From positions 457,860,379 through 457,924,378 of the forward strand of contig CM077676.1 of NCBI GenBank assembly GCA_039707655.1: a DNA stretch of 64,000 bases, in the 5' to 3' direction. A program made the translations under genes and the position numbers. The DNA comes from Elymus sibiricus. Its lineage: Eukaryota; Streptophyta; Magnoliopsida; Poales; Poaceae. The notes below the pieces were generated by a model, which searched no databases, was not told the origin of the DNA, and saw nothing but the letters and a program-made list of their open reading frames with translations. Below, one piece after another: positions 46,632 to 57,931 of the stretch (position 1 is the stretch's first letter; every line of letters starts with the position of its first letter).

Positions 46632-49458
46632 ATGGCGAACGCCTCCAGTTCATCTTCCCGCCCTGATGGCCCTTTAACAGGGGAATGGATGAGCTGTGGA
46701 GTTTCAACCATGCGCCTGACAGAACTCGAATCGCTAGGATATCTGCCGCCATCGAACGAGGTTTGGCGAAGGGCAGGGCTGGTTTCCGTAGATGGGATCG
46801 CCCAACCGGAGCCTATCCCCCGGCCGGGGGAATCTGAACGGGTGTGTTTTGTCCCGTACCTCTTGAGAGGCTTGTCTTTTCCGATCCATCCCTTCCTTCG
46901 TGGATTGCTGCACTTCTACGGTATCCAGCTCCATCACCTCACTCCCGCCTCAATTTTACATATCGCCGGCTTTGTTGCTTTGTGCGAGATGTACTTGGGA
47001 ATCGAGCCACACTTTCAATTGTGGCGGAAGTACTTCTGCCTCATTCCTCAAACTAGAGGCGAATCAATTCATGAGGTTGGAGGAGCCACCGTGTGGAAGA
47101 TTGCCGGTCAAGGCTATCCGGAGGGGACACCCAAAGAGGATCTAGGATTCTGGACCTCCGAATGGTTTTACATACATGACGTTTCCTTGTACGACCCTAC
47201 CCGCTAGGGGCTTCCGAAATATTCTTCAGAGCCTCCGATAAAGCGGTTTAACTGGCGCCCAAAAGGCGGTGAGGAGAGCCCTCAAGTGGCTACACTTGTC
47301 AGTCAGGTCCGGAGGCTGTCGGAGCAGGGCTTGTCCATAATTGAAGTGACAGCCACTTTTCTTATTCGCGGCGTCCAGCCACTGCAGCAACGCTATCATC
47401 CGTTGTGGAAATTCAACGGGAAAGACGACTCCACCCGGTCCATTACCACGACATTTACTAGCCAAAAAGACTTAGCTGCCATGCTTGCCGGCCTCTATGA
47501 TGGAGACGAGCATGCCTTTGCTACCATGAAGATAAGAGACGGGTATCACTCCAACGCATCTGTTTCATTGGTAAGGACGACCCTTCTCGGAAGTGCTTTC
47601 TCATTTGATCATCCGAACACTCGATACTTACCCGAACTCTTAACCTCTTCATCCGAGCAGGGCTGGAAACGCGTCACAGAGAATTTCCGAAGCCTAGCTT
47701 CTCAGCCCGAGGATCAATTGGAAGATCCAGGCTGGCTTACCGATGAAGACGTCGGGCTAATATTCGAGAATGGGAAGTTCTATCAGAGGGCATTGAGCGA
47801 CGAGAAGGTCGAAGTGCTGCCTAACCGTGCAAAGGTACTGCCAGCCCAGGTAAATAATCACAAGGCTTCAAAAAAGAAGCACTCTGCTTGCCAGAAAGAT
47901 GACGTGATGCCATCTGTTCCGAAGGGTCCTCGATCCCTGCGCCGTCCCGCAAGCGGGCCAGTAGCGACTCCGGCACCTCAGCAGCCTAGAGTTTGTCCTT
48001 CTTCGGGAACCGAAGCCCCAGTGACTTGTGCGAAAAGGTACATGCGAGTTTATTGCTTTGAAGTATTTGAAGGCCTTGAGAGACATGTGATCCGAAAACC
48101 ATTTATGCAGGAAACGCGGGGGCCCATCGTTCCTACCGAAAACACGGGGAATTCGGCTTGCCAGGCGACTGCGCCCGAGGCACATGCCGATCGACCTCAA
48201 CCCGCACAATCGGAAACTTTTTCTGCCACCCACTCTGAAGCAGAAAGCATGCGTCGGCATAAGAGCAGGAAAAGTGCATTACACAGTCCGGTCTTCACCG
48301 ACGACGAGTTTAAGCTTCTCGTCTCGCTGGATGCCCGACTCGGAGCAACAAGGTCCGACCTTGCTATCGTGGCTCGGCTATTCTCGGCCAATGTGACGGT
48401 AAGTTGTTTTCCCCGGATAAATAGTTGATGCAAATAACCCAAGGACAGTAGCCCCCGAACCTTAGTTTGGGTGCGAGCAGCCGAAGTAAGGGTCGTTTAA
48501 CCGAGGTCTCTTTTCTCAGGATCTCTGGGAGAAAAACACGAAGCTTACTTCCGATCTGGCCGCTTCGGATGAGCGGGTGAAGGCTGCCCAAGCGGAAACC
48601 GAACACGTGAAGAAATTCACGCAAGAAGCTCATGGTAAGCATATATTCTTCTCAACCAAACTCTTCATTTTCAGGAGTATGTTTGTTTTTTTTTAATTTC
48701 CGAAGAGCTCGTTATCCCAACAGCTGCGGTAATCAACCAACACCAAAAAGATTTGGATGCAGCGAAGGATGATGCTGAATATGCGACGTCACAGCATCAG
48801 GCAGGATTAGGTGTACTAGCACACCACCTCCAAGAAAACGCCAAGCTGAAAGAAAACGTCGCCGAACAAGCTCAGGAAATAGAGAACCTGAATACCCAGC
48901 TGACGGCATCTCACGATGAGAATCGTAAAATAAAGGAGACCCTCTTTGGTAAGAATGTCATGTCACTTCGGAACATAAGATCCAAAAAAGTGCTCTAAGC
49001 TGACTATTTTCTCCATTTTCATTTGTTTTGATGCAGTCATGCTCACTGGGCGACCAATAGGTGAATTCAGCACGTTCGGCCGTGATGTGGTGACGGAAAT
49101 CCAAGACGTCCATCGCCGTGCTCGACGTGTTCTCTATCGGTTGTGTTCGGCATTATGGCCCGAAGACGAGACCCCGAGCCTGGTAACCGATCTCATCGAA
49201 AAGATGAGAGATGCGGCGAAACATTTCCATATCTGGAAGAGATCCGCGTGCCGAGAAGGAGCTCGGGAAGCTTGGGCAATGTTAAAGACCAAGTACACCG
49301 TGACGGATACCGAGCAGCTCTCGAGTGTAGGACCGAGAGGGCCGGATGGCGAGGAGATCCCCACCAGCCTGATGTACGATGCGGTCATGCCTGCAGCCAG
49401 GAACTCTCAGATGGATTGTTCGCTTAAGACCATCATAGATGACTTAGATAAAGAATAA
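46632..49458 (+). pseudogene. Spliced antisense ORF of a Tat element ('putative gypsy type transposon' domain)
   Basis: Four exons with good GT/AG borders: 46632-48398, 48520-48634, 48724-48948 and 49037-49458. The first starts MANASSSSSRPDGPLTGEWM. Around residues 90-160 it has the domain annotated in plants as putative gypsy-type transposon (GLSFPIHPFLRGLLHFYGIQ, then the WRKYFCL region). Later exons are helical and rich in Glu, Lys and Gln, like a coiled coil. The frame is open except for one TAG at 47205-47207; the same frame resumes and runs on to the first donor. Function is unknown; Gag-like or regulatory roles have been proposed for antisense ORFs in this lineage. It is much better preserved than the pol of the same element. 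Confidence 0.75.
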
Positions 49459-50251
49459 ATTGTCTTATAAGATGATTGTATGTAACGAGGTACATGTATC
49501 AATCTTTTGTTCACCCCGACATTGAACGCGTCTTAACCGACCGTCGGTTTCTCCCTCTTCGGCCAGGGGTCGAAAAGTGTTATCTACTCCACCTGCCGAG
49601 AGTATCGGCGGTGTTTCGGATAACCAGGCAATCAGGCCATAAGGCTGTAATAGACAAAGCGCGCTCAGGGAACTTATGCTATATTACTGATGTAGTGTAA
49701 GAAGCATCTGCGAAGAAAATAGTACCCCCAACGATACCTTTCTTCGGTCGCTCATAATTATAATGAGACTTGTGCAGGAGAGTTTTGTAAGCGTGAGTTC
49801 CGTCATGTGCCGACCATGGTTGAAAACAGTAAGAGCGCTAGCTTTCGGCTTCACCCGTCTGAGGTACGAATTCGGATGACCCGATCGTAACAATCGCAGA
49901 GGTGCTCCCTTTACTCCCTAGCCGAACAATCGGGAACGTAGGGGTAAGCACAGGAGCCAGGCAACCCAGCTTGGCGGAACACTTAAGTCAACATGATGCA
50001 TATTGTGGCATAATACACGAGCAAGGAAAGAAGCTTTACAATAACAATCTCATGCAAGATAACAAGCTCCTTTAACAGAAGCCCCGAATTGTCGGGTATA
50101 GTTATATGGGTTCGGAAGTCATAGAACCATTAACAGAGTTCGGCTTATCCGAACTCCTCTTCGTGAAATGAAAAAAACAAGAAAAAGGAGGAGAGAAAAA
50201 AGAAAAGATGAAAGGACGAAATTCTAATTCATGGAGAGGAAATGGCGAAGC
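49459..50251. other. Spacer between the antisense ORF and integrase
   Basis: The two genes converge here. No ORF with a recognisable motif. A purine-rich stretch (50165-50215) precedes the end of integrase. Confidence 0.5.
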
Positions 50252-51298
50252 TCATCCGTAAAAACGGCGAAGGCGTGTTGCGTTCCAGGGGTTCGGGTCC
50301 AGCCGATTACTTTTCGGGTCGCGTATGTGGTATGCTCCTCCTGCTAGCACTCGGTCGATGATGAATGGACCCTCCCAACGTGGGAAGAGCTTATCCTTTT
50401 GCTTCTCCGGAAGACGCAGGACGAGCTCCCCTATGTTGTATGCCTTTGCCCGAACCTCCCTGCTTTGATAACGTCGAGCTTGCTGTTGATACAAAGCTGA
50501 ACGAGCGCGAGCGACGTCGCGTTCCTCTTCCAGAGCGTCCAGAGCGTCCTGCCGATCGAGCTCGGCTTCTTTTTCCTCATACATACGCACTCTAGGTGCA
50601 TCATGTATAATATCGCACGGTAGAACGGCTTCGGCACCGTACACCATAAAAAATGGAGTATATCCTGTAGTGCGGTTCGGGGTAGTACGTAAGCCCCAGA
50701 GAACGGAATCGAGTTCCTCAACCCACTGACGATCTGACTGCATGAGTGATCGGACCAGTATGGGCTTGATACCGCTAAGGATTAAGCCATTAGCTTGTTC
50801 TACCTGCCCATTGGTTTGAGGGTGGTACACCGAAGCATAGTCTAGCTTGATGCCCATCTTAGCGCACCAATCTTTCACTTCTTTAGCCGTGAAGTTAGTA
50901 CCGTTGTCCGTGATTATGCTGTGCGGCACACCATATCGGTGGACCACACTAGAGATGAATTCGATCACGGGACCGGATTCGGCTGTCTTGACAGGGCGCG
51001 CCTCAATCCATTTGGTAAACTTATCTACCATAACTAGTAGATATTTCATCCCGTTGGTTCCCCCTTTAAGGGGTCCAACCATGTCCAGCCCCCAGACCGC
51101 GAACGGCCAAGTTATCGGAATTGTCCGAAGAGCTGTTGGGGGCATATGGCTTTGATTTGCGAAGAGTTGGCATCCGACGCAAGTCTGCACCAAGGTGTGT
51201 GCGTCGGCCTTCGCTGTCGGCCAGTAGAATCCGGCTTGGAAAGCTTTGCTGACTAGGGACCGAGCCCCCGCGTGATGTCCGGCCATGCCAGCATGGAC
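50252..51298 (-). pseudogene. Tat-element integrase, cut by nested insertion
   Basis: A long open stretch with the zinc finger (HHAGARSLVSKAFQAGFYWP then CVGCQLF), the catalytic residues (WGLDMVGPL, ITDNGTNF, HPQTNGQVEQ) and the C-terminal beta-rich part (KLFPRWEGPFIIDRVL), ending at 50252. It is the best-preserved pol region. The upstream part is separated by the pol-less element and continues at 57932. Joined across the insertion, the frame is continuous. Integrase would insert the element's DNA into the genome. Confidence 0.88.
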
Positions 51299-52840
51299 TG
51301 ATGATGAGCTTGATAGTAGCGTGTTTCGCGTTGTGGTTCCTCGAAGCGGAGAGGATGATGTAGCAAGCCGTGAAGTATTTCCCTCGGTTAAGAACCAAGG
51401 TAATCGAACCAGAAGGAGGTCCTTGCAACACCACGTAATCAGCCCCTGCACACAAGAAAACAAATCTCCACACCCAACGCGACCAAGGGGTTGTCAAGCC
51501 CTTGACGGTAAGATGAAAGATCAAACGTAGATGGGTTTTTTGATGCAAAGTAAAATACGGTTCAGATCTGAAACGTTTGGAACAAAAGCAAAAGCAAACA
51601 AGATCGAAAGCAATATGATGGAAACAAGACCCCGGGGGCCGTAGGATTCACTAATGGCTTCTCTCAAATAAAATAGCAAACGGTGGAAGAACTTTTACTG
51701 TTGGGCTATTGATAGAACTTCAAATAATCATGACGATATCCAGGCAATGATCTATATATAGGCATCACGTCCAAGATTAGTAGACCGACTCATGCCTGCA
51801 TCTACTACTATTACTCCACACATCGACCGCTATCCAGCATGCATCTAGTGTATTAAGTTCATGGAAAAACGGAGTAATGCAATAAGAACGATGACATGAT
51901 GTAGATCAGATCTATTCATGTAGGAATAGACACGATCTTTTTCTCCTTAGTAGCAACAATCAACGTGTGTCTTGCTGCCCTTTCTGTCACTGGGAAAGAT
52001 CACCGCGAGATTGAACCCACTATCGAGCACCTCTTCCCATGGCAAGAAAAATCAATCTAGTTGGCCTAACTAAACCAAAGTTTTGAAGAAGAAATACATG
52101 ACTATAAGAAATCATGCAAATAAGAGATCAAAGAACTCAAATCACTTTCATGGATATAAAAGGATAGATCTGATCATAAACTCAAAGTTCATCGGATCCC
52201 AACAAACACACCACAAAAGAGTTACATCATATGGATCTCCAAGAGACCATTGTATTGAAGATCAAAGAGAGAGAGAAAGCCATCTAGCTACTGCCTACGG
52301 ACCCGAAGGTCTACAATGAACTACTCACGCATCATCGGAGAGGCACCAATGGACATGGTGAAACCCTCCGAGATGGTGTCTAGATTGGATCTGGTGGTTC
52401 TGGAACTTGCGGCGACTGGAATTGTGTTTCGGCGACTCCCCTAGGGTTTTTGGGATTTTAGAGAATTTATAGACCGGAGAGGCGGTGGAGGGGGTGCCTG
52501 AGTGGGCCACCACCCACCAGGGCGCGCCTGGGCCTCCTGGCGCGCCCTGGTGGGTTGTGCCCACCCAGGGCCGCCACTCCGTCTCATCTTCGGTCCTTCG
52601 GGTGTCTTCTGGTCCAGAAAAATTCCACAAAAAGTTTCGCTGCGTTTGGACTCCGTTTGATATGGATTTTCTGTGAATCAAAAACAGGGCAGAAAACAGC
52701 AACTGGCACTTGGCACTATGTCAATAGGTTAGTACCAAAAAATGATATAAAGTTGATAGGAAATCATTCTAAAACATCCAAGATTGATCATATAACAGCA
52801 CGGAACAATCAAAAATTATAGATACGTTGGAGACGTATCA
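51299..52840 (-). repeat. 3' LTR of the pol-less element
   Basis: Hairpin arms 52511-52528 and 52539-52556 (17 of 18 pair). On the minus strand the TATA box CTATAAATTC follows about 35 bases on (52473-52464). Confidence 0.92.
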
Positions 52841-55344
52841 GCATCCCCAAGCTTAACTCCTACTCGTCCTCGAGTAGGAAAGTGATAAAAACAGAATTTT
52901 TGATGTGGAGTGCTAACAATCATGCTCATCACAATCTTTTTCTCTAATAGCATGGACACATGGACTTTTTATATGGTTCAAAGTAATGATCTAGTTTTGA
53001 CAAAGAACATAAATACTCAAGCATATCAACAAGCAATCATGCCTTTCAAAATATCAATGCTAAAGAAAGCTATCCCTAGCCCATCATGCTCAATCATTGA
53101 TCCATTCATATTACATATCCTTGTATTATCTAACCCAAAGCACAAGCATGACCGTAGTGCCCCCTAGTTGGTGCCTTTATAAGAGAGGATGGAGACTCAA
53201 GAAAAATAAAAATTGCATAAAAGTAAATAGATAGGCCCTTCGCAGAGGGAAGCATTGATTTGCTTTATGTGCCAGAGCTCTTTATTTGAAAAAAATTGAG
53301 AGATAAAATTATTTTGAGAGGTATGCTTTTCTGCCAACAAGAACGGTTAAGAGCGTTCATCATCTTCCATGCTAAGTACACTATAGGTGGTTCCCAACAG
53401 AAAATAAATTTATACTCCCCTTCATTAAGGTATTGTTCCTTTCTGAGAGAGTTTTGGTTATTCCTTTTCCACCTTTTCAACACAAGCCATGGCTAGCGGA
53501 ATTCACGGGTGCCCTCCATACCAACACTTTCCAAGGAATTTATTATTTTTTTGTATTTTTGCAATTCGGGACGGGCATCCCTATTACCAACCATTCTCTC
53601 GTGCAATGACAAGCGAGAACACTCATCATGAGAATGACACACTTAGCATGGGAAGATAACAAGCACCCCCTTCCGCCTCACGAGCGGTACGGGCACACAA
53701 AAAGAGAAGTTTATTTGAAAATTTAGAGATGGCACACGCAAATTTACTTGGAACGGTTTAGAAATACCGCATATAGGTAGGTATGGTGGACTCAAATGGC
53801 AAAAACTGGTTTAAGGATTTTGGATGCACAAGTAGTATTTCTACTTAGTACAAATGGAGGCTAGCATGGGTTTGAGAAGGCGACCAACCAAAAAGCGAAA
53901 AGATCACACCCACGCCTCAAGCAAAACTAACAACGAAAATATGCATACAAGGAGGATGTAATTTCATAGCATAACTATTGACTTTCATGTGCTTGCATAG
54001 GGAATCACAAACCTTAACACGAATATTCTTACTAGAACATAACTACCCACTAACGTGGCATCACATATTATCATTCTCATATCTCAAAACCATTATTAAG
54101 AACCAATCTTATTTTGTCCAATGGCCTTCATGAAAGTTTTTGGATGCCTATCACTTTTGGACTATTTGACATGATGCTTTTTGTAAGCACCAACAATTCT
54201 AAGTGAAGCACAAGAGCATAAATTTCTATCTCTCAAAAAGGTATAAGTGAAGAAAGAGAGACTTTCTACAAAATTTCAGAGACTCTCAAATAAATCTAAG
54301 TGAAGCATGAGAGCTTTTCTTCAAAAATAACTAAGCACGCCGTGCTCAAAAAGATATAAGTGAGGCATATGAGCAAATTCCTAGGCTCAAAAAATTTAAG
54401 TGAAGCATATGAGCTATTCTAATAAACTAGAACCACTTTGGCTCTCTCAAGGCAAGTGTGTACAGCAAGGATACAAGACTTTGATCTAACAGCAAGGAAA
54501 GCAAAAATTCAAAGCAAACAAGACGCTCCAAGCAAGACACATATCATGTGACGAATAAAAATATAGTTTCAAGTAATATACCGATGGTTGTTGGAATAAA
54601 GAGGGGATGCCACTCGGGGGCATCCCCAAGCTTAGACGCTTGAGTCTTCTTAAAATTTTACCTTGGGGTGCCATGGGCATCCCCAAGCTTAGGCTCTTGC
54701 CACTCCGTATTCCGTCCTCCATAAAGATCTCACCCAAAACTTGAAAACTTCAATCACACAAAACTCAACAAAACTTCGTGAGATCCGTTAGTATAAGAAA
54801 ACAAATCACTACTTTAGGTACTGTTGCAAACCCATTCATATTTTAATCTTGCATAATATCTACTGTATTCCAACTTTTCTATGGCTCATACCCCCCGGAA
54901 AAGACCATAGAATCCTCAAAACAAGCAAACAATGCAAAGAAAACAGAATCTGTTTCAGACAGAACAGTCTGTAGTAATATGGAAGTTTCAGATACTTATG
55001 TAACTCAAAAAATTCTGAAAAATTAGGACAATTTCGAAAACTCATATATAAATACTGTGTAAAAATTTCAGAATTTTCTTACGCTCCAGTAAATAAAATT
55101 AATTCCTGGACTGGACGCAAAAGTTTCTGTTTTGAAAACAGCATCAATTATACTTTCTTCTAGATCACCCCAAAGGTATTGCTTGGCACAAACACTAATT
55201 AAAACACCAAAAACACAATATATCCAGAGAGATAATTGTGCAAACACTCAAGAACAGAAAGCAAAAAGAAAAAATAAATTTATTCGTTGGGTTGCCTCCC
55301 AACAAGCGTTAACGTTTTATGCCCTTAGCTAGGCATAACGATTG
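52841..55344 (-). other. Non-coding interior of the pol-less element
   Basis: AT-rich, no credible ORF. It holds the 22-base block (53233-53254) found in the Athila-type element at 13245-13266. A degenerate series of phrases around 'aagtgaagcatgagagc' recurs in 54195-54415. Confidence 0.7.
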
Positions 55345-56185
55345 GATCTAAGTATTGTCATCCTTCCTCTTATCATCGGAAGGTGCATCCATGTTTGTTT
55401 CCAACTCCTCAATCAAGCACTTAGAATCTCTCAAAGATTTAGCATAAGAATTCTCAATAGCAATGTTTCTAGGTAAGAAGTTGAAAAATTCACTTTTGTA
55501 AATCACATCAACAAAATCGGGGTAAAAACTAATCATCTTGAGATCTCCTTTGTTACTACCCGAAGTTTCACCCTTAGTTCTAGTTCCCTTGCTGATTTTG
55601 GTAGGAGTTTTTTCAGTAATATTGATGGAAGAGAAAGCCAAACTCAAGTTATCAAAAATCTCTTCTAGTTTATCAATTCTAGCGGGACTTTCTTCCAATC
55701 TATTATGAATTATAGGTTCTTTTTCCTTTAGTATCTTGACGGCATCTCCCAATTTTGACCCAAATCAATTAGCAAGATTTTGCATCTTAGTATCCAATCT
55801 CTCTATATGCTCTAGGGTGATCATATTTTTTTCAATGGAATCTAGCCTTTGCATAACGTGCTCAAGAGTCAGAATTGTTCCATTAACCATAAGAGGTGGT
55901 GATCCCACTATCCAAAGCATTAAAAGCATCCAAAGGTGGACACATTCGAAAATTCCCACCGGTAATTGAATCAAGAACGAATCTATACCAAGTGGTGATG
56001 CCCATGTCAAAACAGCGAAGAAGAACAAAGGTTGATTGCCTTTGAGTAGATCTATTATGAGCATCGCAAATCCTATACCAAGCATCTTTTAAATTCTCCC
56101 CTTCCCTTTGCTGAAAATTGAGAACTTCATTCTCTAGAGAAAGCGCAATAGGGGAAGAATTGGCCATAGTAGCCAAACGAGACAA
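55345..56185 (-). pseudogene. Gag-like gene of the pol-less element, broken
   Basis: Reads from MANSSPIALSLENEV (ATG at 56167) through EGENLKDAWYRICDAHNRST and FDMGITTWYRFVLDSITGG, which resembles the retrotransposon Gag domain. The frame changes near 55910, and a stop near 55765 precedes a Lys/Glu-rich helical segment (LEHVMQRLDSIEKNMITLEH), with further frame to 55348. It lies just after the primer site, as Gag should. As it is broken, packaging would need Gag from elsewhere as well. Confidence 0.65.
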
Positions 56186-56360
56186 GCAAGTTCACAAACG
56201 AAAACAGATCTAGCGAGAAAATGGCGAACGAAAAAGAGAGGCGAATAAAAACGGCAAATTGGTGAAGTGGGGGAGATGAAAACGAGAGGCAAATGGCAAA
56301 TAATGTAAGTGCGGAGAGATGAGATTTGTGATTGGGAACCTGGTGGATGTTGAAGAAGCC

Positions 56361-56378
56361 TCCCCGGCAACGGCGCCA
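56361..56378 (-). other. Primer binding site, tRNA-Asp
   Basis: The minus strand reads TGGCGCCGTTGCCGGGGA, identical to the Athila-type element's site, 11 bases from the LTR. Confidence 0.92.
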
Positions 56379-56389
56379 AAAATACTTCC

Positions 56390-57931
56390 TGATGATGAGC
56401 TTGATAGTAGCGTGTTTCGCGTTGTGGTTCCTCGAAGCGGAGAGGATGATGTAGCAAGCGGTGAAGTATTTCCCTCGGTTAAGAACCAAGGTAATCGAAC
56501 CAGAAGGAGGTCCTTGCAACACCACGTAATCAGCCCCTGCACACAAGAAAACAAATCTCCACACCCAACGCGACCAAGGGGTTGTCAAGCCCTTGACGGT
56601 AAGATGAAAGATCAAACGTAGATGGGTTTTTTGATGCAAAGTAAAATACGGTTCAGATCTGAAACGTTTGGAATAAAAGCAAAAGCAAACAAGATCGAAA
56701 GCAATATGATGGAAACAAGACCCCGGGGGCCGTAGGATTCACTAATGGCTTCTCTCAAATAAAATAGCAAACGGTGGAAGAACTTTTACTGTTGGGCAAT
56801 TGATAGAACTTCAAATAATCATGACGATATCCAGGCAATGATCTATATATAGGCATCACGTCCAAGATTAGTAGACCGACTCCTGCCTGCATCTACTACT
56901 ATTACTCCACACATCGACCGCTATCCAGTATGCATCTAGTGTATTAAGTTCATGGAAAAACGGAGTAATGCAATAAGAACGATGACATGATGTAGATCAG
57001 ATCTATTCATGTAGGAATAGACACGATATTTTTCTCCTTAGTAGCAACAATCAACGCGTGTCTTGCTGCCCTTTCTGTCACTGGGAAAGATCACCGCGAG
57101 ATTGAACCCACTATCGAGCACCTCTTCCCATGGCAAGAAAAATCAATCTAGTTGGCCTAACTAAACCAAAGTTTCGACGAAGAAATACAAGACTATAAGA
57201 AATCATGCAAATAAGAGATCAAAGAACTCAAATCACTTTCATGGATATAAAAGGATAGATCTGATCATAAACTCAAAGTTCATCGGATCCCAACAAACAC
57301 ACTGCAAAAGAGTTACATCATATGGATCTCCAAGAGACCATTGTATTGAAGATCAAAGAGAGAGAGAAAGCCGTCTAGCTACTGCCTACGAACCCGAAGG
57401 TCTACAATGAACTACTCACGCATCATCGGAGAGGCACCAATGGACATGGTGAAACCCTCCGAGATGGTGTCTAGATTGGATCTGGTGGTTCTGGAACTTG
57501 CGGCGACTGGAATTGTGTTTCGGCGACTCCCCTAGGGTTTTTGGGATTTTAGAGAATTTATAGACCGAAGAGGCGGTGGAGGGGGTGCCTGAGTGGGCCA
57601 CCACCCACCAGGGCGCGCCTGGGCCTCCTGGCGCGCCCTGGTGGGTTGTGCCCACCCAGGGCCGCCACTCCGTCTCATCTTTGGTCCTTCGGGTGTCTTC
57701 TGGTCCAGAAAAATTCCACAAAAAGTTTCGCTGCGTTTGGACTCCGTTTGATATGGATTTTCTGTGAATCAAAAACAGGGCAGAAAATAGCAACTGGCAC
57801 TTGGCACTATGTCAATAGGTTAGTACCAAAAAATGAAATAAAGTTGATAGGAAATCATTTAAAAACATCCAAGATTGATCATATAACAGCACGGAACAAT
57901 CAAAAATTATAGATACGTTGGAGACGTATCA
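56390..57931 (-). repeat. 5' LTR of the pol-less element
   Basis: 1542 bp, nearly identical to 51299-52840. Hairpin arms 57602-57619 and 57630-57647, minus-strand TATA near 57564-57555. Confidence 0.92.

Larger units (their letters stand above)
51299..57931 (-). mobile_element. Non-autonomous (pol-less) gypsy-type LTR element
   Basis: 6633 bp with two LTRs of 1542 bp each (51299-52840 and 56390-57931) that are nearly identical, indicating recent insertion. The target duplication is tggac/tggag, one base different. The minus strand has a perfect tRNA-Asp primer site (56378-56361), a broken gag-like gene, a long non-coding region and a purine tract (AAGCTTGGGG, minus strand, about 52853). No protease, RT or integrase motif is seen in either strand, so it must rely on another element. 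Confidence 0.93.

Noticed and set aside
51066..51548. ORF joining integrase to the adjacent LTR
   Set aside because: It crosses the insertion junction at 51299 and is a chance fusion of nested elements.
54195..54415. Satellite array in the pol-less element
   Set aside because: Phrases such as aagtgaagcatgagagc recur but with irregular spacing and strong divergence; left as part of the non-coding interior.
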